Position numbers and translations under genes: made by a program | Notes under the pieces: generated by a model | The model's database searches: none | What the model saw: the letters and a program-made list of their open reading frames with translations, nothing else | Told to the model about the DNA's origin: nothing | Part shown: positions 13,110 through 23,785 of the stretch, piece after piece | How positions within the stretch are numbered: the first letter of the stretch is position 1 | Layout: each line of letters begins with the position of its first letter | DNA from: Bos javanicus | Taxonomy: Eukaryota > Chordata > Mammalia > Artiodactyla > Bovidae | Reading direction: 5' to 3' | DNA length: 64,000 bases | NCBI RefSeq assembly: GCF_032452875.1 | Contig: NC_083879.1 | Location: forward strand, 86,685,572-86,749,571

Positions 13110-13276
13110 CGTGGCTCAGTGGTAAAGAACCCTCCTGTCAATGCAGGAGACATAAGAGAGGCGGGTTCAGTCCTTGGGTGGGGAAGATCCCTGGGAGGAG
13201 GGCATGGCAACCCACTCCGGTATTCTTGCCTGGAGAAGCCCGTTGACGGAGGAGCCTGGCGGGCGACAGAAGGGTC
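13110..13276 (+). repeat. Bov-tA SINE
   Basis: Forward element: gtggctcagtggtaaagaac, caatgcaggagacataagag, ggcatggcaacccactccgg, ending at the cgacagaagggtc remnant of its tail. Confidence 0.88.
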
Positions 13277-14911
13277 GTAGGGTCAGCCCTCCGAAGGGCC
13301 TCAGAGGCGGACACAGCGGAAGTGATGGAGAACACGCACGCTGTGAAGAGACGCCGAAGCAGGTGATCCACATGCCTGGCTCGCACACACGCGAATCCCA
13401 GGAGACCCACCCAGAGTCTCCCGACCAGAAGGATCAGAACAGGACCAGGTGACTTCAGACGGCAGTCATGGGGAATCTGTCCTGGGCCTCAGTCATCTGA
13501 GAATAAGGGTCTGCCAAAACCGGTGCTTGGACACCATCTGTGTTTTATCTTCAGACAGTTATTTGGAGAAAGGAAGTGAGGGTGAGCTGGCCTGGAAGTC
13601 AGGACCGTGCCTGCAGCCGCAGACTCTCGCTGTCAGAAGCACCTGCATAGTATCGACTGTCAGGAGCAGATGACACTCAGGAAGCCAGGTTATCAGTGTC
13701 GAGACAAAGGGACCCTAATCGGCGAATGGAACTGTCCGCGAGTCCTGTGTGGATTCAGAGGCGAAAAGGTTAGTAGGAGATGGCTGATTTATTACCGTGG
13801 CTGAACACTTTGGGGAGACATTGGAGGCCGGGATTACATGGCTGTGTGAACTTGTGGACAGTGTGGTTCGTGGTCTCAGAGTTCTCGGGGCTTGGTACGC
13901 TCCACATAGCGGCTCTCACTGGGGGAGGCTGTCGTGTCCTCCTCTTGGCGCATCTGGGGGTCACTCTGTGCCAGCACGTTGTGTGGACACAGCTGGACAG
14001 CACTCCCTTGTGATTCAGCCAGCCCGTCTATGGACTCGGTCTCTAGTCTTCTGTGATCACAGCAGTTAGCAGCTGCAGTCACCAGCCTTGGAAAGCAGTG
14101 GTGTTTTTGCACACACATCCTTGGGATGGTCTTCTAGAGGCGGGGCCCCTGAGGCGGGAGGAATTGCCCCTGTTGTTCACTGCTCTGCGTCTTTCCCTGG
14201 GGTCATGATGGTGCTGGTTCTCACCCGCCTCACCTGTGCAATGCTGGTCTCCGCCAGGACCTCATGTGGGTCCCAGCTTTGTGGGGGGGGCAGGGAGGCA
14301 CCAGGCTCACCAAGATGGTTGGGCCTGGGGGACCCAGATGGACCGGACCTAATCATTTTGGCTTCGAGAAGCACTGATCAAGCCCCAGGCTTCCTAGTCA
14401 CGTCTGTCCTGTCGGCCCGGCTGCCAGCCCTCTGTGACGGCCGTGATGGTAAACGTTTCAGGCTCCGAGGCCACGTGGCCTGTCCGCTCCGATCTGTCCT
14501 GCGGTGTGAGCGCAGCCGTGACAGCCCGTGACAGACAAGAGTGAGTCCTCACTATAGACGGTGACGTCTGCTTTTCTGTAATTGTCACATGTCAGGAGTG
14601 GTTAGTTTTCTTTCGGTTTTTTCAGCTGTTTGAAGAGGTAAAACCTGTACCAAAACCGGGGGCCGTGGTCCGCCAACCCCTGCTTTCTGGGTCGGGGGGG
14701 CTGGATTTGGACTTCCTCTGCCCGGCCTGGCTTCAGACCTTTCAGACTGGGCCCCGGCTTGGGCCGGTCTCACCTTCACTGCGAGGGGTCGGTTTTCTCC
14801 CTTCCTCCGTGTCCTGCAGGCCCCGCTGGCCCTGATGGGTGGGCAGCTCCCGAGTGGCCTATGGGGGGGCTTCCCCGTGCCTCTGGCCTTGGGCTCCCGT
14901 CTGCCATAGGA

Positions 14912-15060
14912 GACCAAGGTGCCTCCCCTCAGGAGCTCCCGTCAGCTCTAGACCAGGGTGCCTCCCCTCGGAGCTCCCGTCTGCTCTAGAACGAGGCGCC
15001 CCCCCTCAGGAGCTCCTGTCTACTCTAGATCGAGGCGCCTCCCCTCAGGACTGTTGCAAG
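14912..15060. repeat. 39-bp minisatellite, 4 copies
   Basis: The unit starts gaccaaggtgcctcccctca and ends gctcta. Copies begin at 14912, 14951, 14989 and 15028. The second copy has lost one base. Confidence 0.85.
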
Positions 15061-16431
15061 GCTGGAACGTAGCCTCTGGCGGCAGCTGTTTGTGCTCTAG
15101 GTCTCAGACTGTGTTTGTCGAGGTGGGCTGCCGACCCCAGAGCAGACACGGCCCTTTGCAGGTGTGGGCAGGGGCCCAGGGCATCCCTTGCTTGTGGTTA
15201 GCTTACGAGGCGTTGGGGCATCTTCCTGGGCTGTTTCTCGGGGTCCTTGCCAGCGAGGGGACGGCGTCTTTCTGGTTGTCATTAGGTTCAGGTGTGACAA
15301 TGCCCGTGACTGGGAGGGCCGCATTGGTGTGATCCTCGTGACTCACACCTGTGCGTGTCCCTCCTGTAGCTCGTGAGACCCCGAAACTGTCCCAGAGTCC
15401 CCGTTTCCCCCTCGGGTGGTTGTCCAGTGGCGTTAAAGCTCCAGCCTGGCCGTGTGGAGGTAAAGCGCTGTGTTTGTTCCCTCAGCAAATGCCTGCTGGG
15501 TGCCCTCCTCTCAGCTCCTCTGGCCTCTGCTCCTTTTTTAAGGGCAAGGGGTTAAAAATGTACAGACCTCAGAAAGCGTGCCCCTCCCCTCCAGGTGGCC
15601 GACGCCGTGCGTCGCAGAAGCTGGTCGTCGGTACCCACACCCCGGGGTGGTTTCCCAACAGCGAAGCGTGGTTAGAGCGGAGGAACTTGTCCAAGAACCC
15701 TAATCCTGACTTCGTTTTATTACGATAATACTTAATTCTGTCTTGACCTTACGTCATACTTATGCCATAGAGCCAAACCCAAAATACAGGCTCAAATCAA
15801 CTGAACCCACGAAACAGGTGGCGGGGCCGACCCAGCTCTGCTGTGGCCTTGGCCTGAGCCTCCGGCGTGCTGTGGGCCAGCGGGCACGCTGCCCACGCTC
15901 CGTGCAGGGCTGCCAGCGGGGTCTGTGCGGCTGTGCATGGGGCAGGTTGGGTCAGGCCAGCATCACTGCGCTCCCGAAGGTGAGAGGTGGTCCCCGGGGG
16001 CAGTGGCGAGCGAGCTCTGGGGTCTGCTGGGGCCGCAGCTCTGTGCTGTGTGAGTGTTACAGACGTGCTGTGGGTTCGGGGCGCCCAGGACCCCGCAGAG
16101 CCTGGCGGGGGGTGGACATCTGAGTCTGGCTGTCAGGCACGAGGCAGCGTGTGTCCCGAGAGCAAACACAGAAGCCCCTCCGTTTCAGAGCCAGCAGGTG
16201 AGACACGCCAGGCCGTTTCCCGCAGCCCTTCTGGAGGGAAAGGTGTTCATCCCGCCTGGCTTCCAGTGTTGCCGTCACTTTCCCAGCTGGAGCCCAGGAA
16301 CTGTGGAAACTGGGAGCTTTATCCGGATCAAGGCTAACTTCTCTGTCCTTTCACATGTGGATTTGGTATTTCCAAACATCAGCTCGTTTTCAGGGCCTTG
16401 CAGGAAATCGATTGACAGGAAATGGCCTGAG

Positions 16432-16885
16432 GCCCCCTGTCCCCCTCCCGAGGCCCACTCACCGCCCGCGTGCTGAGCGGGGCGTGTTCATCCGGGCCAG
16501 GGCTGCTGGGGGCCATCCAGACCCCCGTCCCCCTCCCCGAGGCCCACCTGCTGCCCGCATGCTGAGCGGGGCGTGCTCATCCGGGCCAGGGATCCTGGGG
16601 GACCATCTAGACCCCCGTCGCCCTCCCTGAGGCCCACCCACCACCCGCGTGCTGAGTGGGGCGTGCTCATCCTGGCCGGGGCTCCCAGGGGGCCGTCCAG
16701 ACCCCCGTCCCCCTCCCTGAGGCCCACCCGCCGCCCACGCGCTGAGCGGGGCGTGCTCATCCTGGCCAGGGCTGCTGGGTGTCGTCCAGACCCCCGTCCC
16801 CCTCCCTGAGGCCCACCCACCGCCCGCGTGCTGAGCCAGGCGTGCTTATCCGGGCCAGGGCTACTGGGGGCCATCCGGACCCTGG
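16432..16885. repeat. 89/90-bp minisatellite, about 5 copies
   Basis: The unit is marked by aggcccaccc, gtgctgagcggggcgtg and cagacccccgtccccctccc. The aggcccac landmark recurs at 16451, 16540, 16630, 16720 and 16809. Confidence 0.9.
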
Positions 16886-17289
16886 GGCCCCTCCACTGCG
16901 AGCCCCAGGACTCCTGATTCCTTTGACTCAGGCTAGCCTTGACTCTGACCCCTCAGTTATGTTAACAGTTCTTTGAACTCACCCATCAATAAAATTTCCC
17001 CGACGTCATACTCGCTCGGCAGATGTACTTTCACTTTGACGGAAAGACAGAGATAGGTGATCTCTATCTTGTGTTTGCCATGTCAAAGGCGCTTCCAAGA
17101 TTATCCAGAGGGCAGAAGGTTTAAACAAAAGAAAGCAAAACATGTTTTCTTCATAGACTTCATTTTGTTCCAACTTTACCTAAAAGGAAGAATGGCATCG
17201 TTGCTGAAATTGCCTATTCTTACTCAAATAGCATGTCAATTGGGGGAAAAAAGGGTTGGGATGGGGGGGCTTGTGTAATCATTCTCTTT

Positions 17290-18008
17290 GAAAACCATAG
17301 TGACTGACTTGGTAAGAAGTCAGCTGGCGTAAAACTCAACATTCAAAAAACCAAGATCATGGCATCTGGTCCCATCACTTCGTGGCAAATAGATGAGGAA
17401 ACAATGGAAACAGTGAGAGACTTTATTTTCTTGGGCTCCAAAATCACTGCAGATGGTGACTGCAGCCATGAAATTAAAAGACACTTGCTCCTTGGAAGAA
17501 AAACTATGACCAATCTAGATAGCATATTCAAAAGCAGAGACATTACTTTGCCAACAAAGGTCTGTCTAGTCAAGGCTATGGTTTTTCCAGTGGTCATGTA
17601 TGGATGTGAGTTGGACTGTGAAGAAAGCTGAGCACCGAAGAATTGATGCTTTTGAACTGTGGTGTTGGAGAAGACTCGTGAGAGTCCCTTGGACTGCAAG
17701 GAGATCCAACCAGTCCATACTAAAGGAGATCAGTCCTGGGTGTTCATTGGAAGGACTGATGTTGAAGCTGAAACTCCAGTACTTTGGCCACCTCATGCGA
17801 AGAGCTGACTCATTTGAAAAGACCCTGATGCTGGAAAAGATTGAAGGCGGGAGGAGAAGGAGACAACAGAGGAGGAGATGGTTGGATGGCATCACTGACT
17901 CGATGGTCATGAGTTTGAGTCAACTCCGGGAGTTGGTGAGGACAGGGAGATCTGGCGTGCTGCAGTTCATGGGGTCACAAAGAGTCAGACACGACTGAGC
18001 GACAGATC
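17290..18008 (+). mobile_element. BovB LINE, 3' part of the reverse-transcriptase ORF
   Basis: Reads in BovB forward sense. The frame at 17359-17631 carries DFIFLGSKITADGDCSHEIK, and after a frame change the sequence continues to about 17998 (for example FELWCWRRLVRVPWTARRSN). It is 5'-truncated and broken by the frame change near 17620, so it cannot be active. The 3' end shows cacaaagagtcagacacgac. Confidence 0.93.
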
Positions 18009-18167
18009 TGAGCTAAAGAAGTTACATATTTTTCTTGTGAGTTGTTTTTCCCTTTAAAAAATAATTGCAGGCCGTGCAAGACACAACCTTGCTGACTGAT
18101 CCTCAGCACTAATGCCCGTCCTTGTCAGCTGGCGGGAGGGATGGCCCGCGTACCTCGGGGCAGGCCC

Positions 18168-18230
18168 CGCTGGGGGCGGGGGCGGGGGGGGGGGAGCTGG
18201 GGTAGGGTGGGTGGCCGTGGGGGGCCGGTG
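18168..18230 (+). other. G-run cluster with quadruplex potential
   Basis: At least five runs of three or more G occur within 60 bases, including a run of more than ten. This meets the usual pattern for a DNA G-quadruplex on the + strand. Function is unknown. Confidence 0.5.
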
Positions 18231-18884
18231 TGTCAGGGGGAAAAGAAACAGGGCAGATTCCGGTGTTGCCAGCAGGGGGGCCCCAGCCTTCCGTCTCCAG
18301 CCTCTGCTCACGCTGTCCAGAGGTGGGGACAGAAGTCATCTGTCCTATTTTTCTCTCGTCATCTGGAGCTCACGAGAGTGCCATCAGGCCCGTGCACGCC
18401 CCGGGCTTCCTGTGGTTGAGGCTCCGGTGCCAGGACCGCCAGCGGGCTCAGAGCCACTTGCCGCCCGGCCGGATGGCTCGGTGCTGCTGCAGCTCTTGGT
18501 GGCTTAACTAGAAAAGGTTTTCAGACAGAAACCCAAACAGGTGGTGGCAGGGCTGTTTTCCACCATCGTTTCGATATTGTTTTTAGAGATTCTATCTCAA
18601 CTTAAACACACTTGCCTAGTCCCCCTCCCGCCCCCCAAATTCATGCCAACGTTGAGGACACGTTCACAGCTGGGCGGACTCCTCTGCCTCTCAGACCCGG
18701 ACGCCAGGCCCGAACCGCGTCTATGTGGACGGCCACCAGGGCCCCAGCACTGCACGTGGTGGTACTCGCTGCTTAGATAGGAACTGGACGAAATCAAGCT
18801 GAGGTCTAAAGCGCTGTGGCTGAGAGGGTGAACGCTGGTTACTGTGCGGTGAGTGTTGTATGTGTCGAATCCACAGCCCTTTTC

Positions 18885-18962
18885 ATTAATTTTTATTTTT
18901 TTATCTTTTGGCTGTGCCACGTGGCTTGCAGGATCTCAGTTCCCTGGCCGTGGCTGTTCCTG
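18885..18962 (-). repeat. CHR-type SINE fragment
   Basis: T-rich start, then tttggctgtgccacgtggct and ggatctcagttccctggcc, the reverse form of the CHR SINE tail. Confidence 0.65.
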
Positions 18963-19312
18963 GGCCACTGGGTAATCCCCCACAGGCCTTTAGTGGGTGC
19001 TGGAGCTGGGATGATGCCTGCATCCACCACACTGGGCAGACACCATCAGGGTGGCCCCTGGGCCAGATGGCGTGGCTTGTTCTGGCTCTGCCGCCGCAAA
19101 GACTTGAAACCCTTTGGCTGGGCTGGTGGCCCCGTGGTGTGGCTGCCTCCTGCAGCCGCCCCAGGAAGGACCACCTGCGTCCCTTAGCTACTTGCCCAAC
19201 CTTGATGGAAGGTAGAAACCAACAGTAAATACGACTCTTGTGAAAGAGCTCTGATCTAGTCAAGATCGTGAAAGCTAACACGTAGGAAATTTTTCCTTTT
19301 CCCCTAATTGTC

Positions 19313-19526
19313 CGTGGCTTCCCAGGTGGCTCAGTGGGGAAGAATCTGCCTGCCAATGCAGGCGGTGCCAGTTCCGTCCCTCGGTCAGGAAGATCTCCTG
19401 GAGGAGGAAATGGCAGCCCACTCCGGTATTCTTGCTTGGGAAATCCTATGCACAGAGGGTCCTGACGGGTTGTATAGTCCATGGGGTCACAAAGAGTCAG
19501 ACACAGCTGAGTGACTGAGCACAACA
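19313..19526 (+). repeat. Bov-tA SINE
   Basis: Full forward element from ggcttcccaggtggctcagt through ggcagcccactccggtattc to tcacaaagagtcagacacag. Confidence 0.92.
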
Positions 19527-19584
19527 AAATTATTTATCCATCCAAGTTTGACCACTTGGAATCTTATTTTGGTTCCTGGGCCTG

Positions 19585-19702
19585 ACAGCCCTGGCTTGGG
19601 ACCGGGATGGAGAACCAGACCCCTGGGTTTTGCCCTGGACCTGCTGCTTTGGGCAAATCCCTTCCTCCTGCAGGAACTTAATTGTTCCTTCATCTGTCCA
19701 GT
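19585..19702 (+). repeat. MIR SINE
   Basis: Shows the MIR order: cagacccctgggttttg, then ctgctttgggcaaatccctt, then aattgttccttcatctgtcc. Confidence 0.55.
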
Positions 19703-22700
19703 TATGTGGTGGGGTCTTCAGATCAATGAATCAATCAGCCAGCAAGCTTGTATCACCTAGGAACGGAAGTCAGATAGCATCTTTAAGAATATCAAAGCAT
19801 ACAGCATTTCGGCTGTGGGCAAAATCTGCAGATGGGCAAATCTGCCAGCATCGTGGTGTAAAACTCCGTGCGATGAGACTAGAGAGAGAAGTGACTGGCT
19901 GGAGGGGGTGTGTGCAGGTGTGTGTGCCTGTATCATGGTGTCCGTCGCCTGTAACCAGCGTCTATCAACCTGTGAGAGAAAGAAGTCCCATAGAGAGACG
20001 TAGATGAGGGCTGTGGCGCTCACAGTCCCCGAGGGTCACGCTGCACCAGCCTGTTTGGCCGTGTCAGCACGCCCACGACCGCCGGTGGGAGGTGGGGCCC
20101 CGGGCGGCCTGCAGGAGGGCTGCGCCCTGGGCTGGGCTTCGGAACACGTCGGCTCCCCGAAACGTGCCGGCTTGTGGCCCCGCCTTCTCTTCCAGGGTGA
20201 CCCCAGAGAGGCTGACGCCCACGTGAGGACGTCTGCCTCTGCGTGAAAAACCTGGGGACAGCGTCTCGGGTGCGCGGGTTCCCCGTGCGTGCAGCTCCAC
20301 GTCTCGGGAGCTCAGAGGCTGGCCCTGTCTGTGCTCACCCCTGCGGATGAGCCTTGGCTCAGTCGCTGTCATTGTGATCCTGTGGGGCAGCAGGTCGGAG
20401 GGAATCAGCTCACATGCTGCTGGCGTTTCCCAGTGAGGGGACTTGGGGAGGTGTTTGACAGGAGGGGCCCCGGCTCTGACGGGGGAAGCCCTCCAGGGAG
20501 GGGCAGCAGGAGGCAGGGGTCTCTGGCCCCACTGGGCTGGCTTTCCCCGCTCCTGCCAGCTGACCGACCCAGACGGGGTCTCCATCTCTTGTTGACGGGG
20601 ATGCTGGAGGGAGTCCAGCTCAAGGACAGGCGTTGAAGGGGTGACCCCAGGAGCTGTGTGATACGCCTTCCTGCCCTGGGCCGTGTAACCTGTCAGTGTT
20701 GTTCGGTTCAGAGGGGGCTGTCTGTATTTCCATCGTGTCAATGGAAATAGTCAACAAACAATCTGTAATAGGAATAGAAAAGTTCTGTTTGAGCCAGACT
20801 GAGGATTACAGCGCGGGAGATTCTGAGTCAAGGATTCAAGGCTTATAAAGGCAAAACCCCCTGAGTTAGGGAAGTCCTCTGTCAAGAATCAGGATCGGGG
20901 CTGCAGGAAGTGGGGTGCTTGTCAGGTGAGGACCGGCTGGGGTCTGGAATGGTTTCCCCGTTACCCAGGGCCATCCCAGCACCCTGCAGCTGCAGCTGGC
21001 TGTATCAGCCGCCCTCCCCGGGGGGATCTCCCGGCGCCCTTCAGGCCTATGGAGGAGCGTCCTGTTCTGGAAGCTTTTCTCCAGCCCTCCAGCCTCCTCG
21101 GCAGGCCTGGCCCTGGAAAGCCATCCTTTATCTAAACATCCTCTCCTCTGAGAGTGCTCCGTGACACAGCTGAGATTGAGAAACGGCCTCAAGAATGGAC
21201 AGAAAACACCGACGTTTCTCAAGTGGGCTTCCCGCACAGGAAGACACACTTAGGGCTGTTTTCAGGTTTGGGGAGTGAGTTACAGACGCCGAGGGCCACT
21301 CGACCTGCACGCTTGTCGGGAAGTGGGGGCGGATAGAGGGAGGGTGAGGCCGGTCACGCAGAGGCCTGAGCCTCCATCAGCAGGGGACGGGCCTCCTGAT
21401 CCCCTGGGAGGGGGCAGGGTGGGGGCCAGCGGGGCATCAGGAGCGCGGCTCCGGGAGCCGGGGACCACACTCCCGGTCTCAGGGATGGTCTCGGGGAGGC
21501 TGTGCACAGAGACCACTCTTCCCTCCGGCTCCTGCCCCTCCCGCTGGGCCCGGGTCTCAGGACGTGTTAGTGGCCCCCAGCGGTCCCTGTCCTGATGCGC
21601 AGACCACATGGGGTGGCCTCAGCCCCAGGCTCTGAGGCAGGCCTCTCCGTGCAAACAGAGCCTTTGCCTCGGGGTTCCGGAGCCTTGTGCGGGTCCCAGG
21701 CAGCCGAGGGGCGCTTTCTGCAGATGCCATGATCCAGTCAGCTGGTGTCTCCCCGCACCGCTGCCGTGACTCCCTCAGCCTGCGGGGCCTTCACTTGGTT
21801 TATATTCAGCGTGTAGAAAGTAAGCCTCCTGTGCAGTGGAAGGTGTGTGGCTCCAGCGGCAGAAAGACTCCATGGGCCCCAGCACGTTCTATGTGGGGAC
21901 TGGCGGGGTTGCTGGCCTTCTGCTCGGTGTTCGTCTCTGCAAGGAGACAGTCTGTGGTGGGAAGAGTGTGCGGTCCTCCTGCTGGCCCCCGGGCGAGGGT
22001 CTCGGGCACTGTTTGAGGCACGGGGATTGCTGGCGTGACGTTTGAATGTCTCTCCTGCGGGCCGGTTCCCACCTGCCTTGGGCCCTGGTTCCTGCTGCCC
22101 GAGCGCTCGGCCGGTTCCTCTCTGCGATTGTTCTGGCTCCTTTGGCCACGTTTATGCTGCAGCGGCTGCCGACGGTGCGTCGTCTCGTGACCAGCTGGCG
22201 GCCCACCAGGATGGGTTTCCGTCACGAAGAGGGGCAGTTTGCAGGGGGCGCGTCCAGAGAGGAGCCGCCAGCTCCCGCTGAGCCTTGCTGGGCAGGGGCG
22301 AGGGTGGGAACCGGACGGGACTCCGCCAGGCTGCCCGGCGGCTCCCCGCCTCCTGGGGACCTGGGCCTCGGTGCCCTTTTCTCCCCCTTCTTCACAAACG
22401 CCCCCTGCCAGCACCAGCAGAGCCCCTCCAGCACGGGGCCCGTCCAGCCTCTGACCTGCCTCCCCTCGCCCGGCAAGCTCGAGGGGACACGGGCTCCCTG
22501 TGCTGTGTTCCCGGTCGTGGGAGCCCCAGCCTCCAGCTCAGGGCAGCAATTATCCGGTCGGTGACTCAGGACTCCCTGCGCTTTCTCTCCGGGGTAGGAG
22601 CTGAGGGCTTGGACAGCAGTGGGCGACGGCCGGGCGGGGGAGCTGGAGCCGGCCGTCACAGTCTCCCTGATGGGCCTGCGTCAGTCTGGGCCCCCTCGGA

Positions 22701-23659
22701 CAGCCAGACAGGGGAGCGGGCTCTCCGCTGAGACGGAAGGCTGAGGGTCTTCTTCCAGTGGGGAGGGCCTCGTCTCTGTCTCAGAATTCTCTCGTTTCAC
22801 CGCCTGGTCCCTTGGCCCATCTTGTCCCCCCTCCGGCCCCCGGCTTAGACTGGACTTGTTGCTTCTTGTGGGGCCGTTTCCTGACTTTGATGTGGGGATA
22901 CTGCCCCACACCTGGCACAGAGGCCACCCCCCAACAGGCGGGGGTGACCTGCCTCCCCAGCCAGCACCCAGGGGACCCCTCGGCCTGCTTCCAGGGAGCC
23001 AGCCTTTTGTGGTCCCCACGGGGCAGGTGCAGCCGCTGACCCACAGGTCATGAGCTCAGCTAGAAGCTGCAGCCCCTGTGGGAGGGCTGACCCCCCAGGA
23101 CCAGGAATGAGGCTTCATCTCTGCACGGGCACTGAGGACGCACGTGGCGAGGGGTCCCTGCGGGAGACTGGACAGAAGCCGCCCGGGATCACCTCTGCTG
23201 GTCTCAAACTGACGTCCAGGGAGTGATGTCAGCGGCTTCACACGCAGCTTCCTCTGGAAACGCCGTTGTCGCGGGCATCGCTGCTGTCTCTGCTGCCGTG
23301 CGTCTCACTGGGGCCAGGCAGTGGCAGCCTGTGCTCCGTCCATCCACCCCACTCCCGCCTCCCGCTGGGCGCCCCAGCACGGAGCTCTGCCGCCTGTAAC
23401 TGTGAAAGTGGGAGGGCCTAGGGCAGCCCAGAGTCATCTGTGGCTGAAGTTTTATTTTAATTTTGGTTCTGGGCCCAGTAAACTACAGTTTAGGTTGGCG
23501 GCGTTTACCGTTTTCCAGATGGTCAGCGTTGCCAAGTGAGGTGGACCGTCTCCGGTGCTTCTGTGACCCAGATGGTTCTGTGCTTAATAATATGTTCACG
23601 GCAGAAAAATGCCACTGAGCACCCCGCAGAGGGAGAATTTGCCTGAGGAGGAAAAAACT

Positions 23660-23785
23660 CTGTCGCTCAGTTGTATCCGACTCTTGGCCACCCCGTGAGC
23701 CGTGGCCCACCAGGCCCCTCTGTCTGTGGGGTTCCCCAGGCCAGAATACTGGAGCAGGCTGCCGTTTTCCTGGGGAGGAAGGGCC
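23660..23785 (-). repeat. Bov-tA SINE fragment
   Basis: Reverse element: gtcgctcagttgtatccgac to ccaggccagaatactggagc. Confidence 0.85.

Larger units (their letters stand above)
11159..17289. other. Non-coding block, probably intron 1 (middle part)
   Basis: Contains a poly-A run near 11347, one Bov-tA, an L2-like piece and the 39-bp and 89/90-bp arrays. No reading frame matches a known protein. Roughly 11200-12150 is AT-rich and unannotated. Confidence 0.55.

Noticed and set aside
16488..16874. Minus-strand 128-codon frame
   Set aside because: By-product of the 89/90-bp array.
20712..20880. Possible degenerate LTR (gagccagactgaggattaca)
   Set aside because: The similarity to a ruminant LTR is from memory and covers too few bases, with no partner LTR or internal region.
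22046..22564. 172-codon plus frame in the upstream block
   Set aside because: GC-rich chance frame without domain, splice signals or conserved motif.
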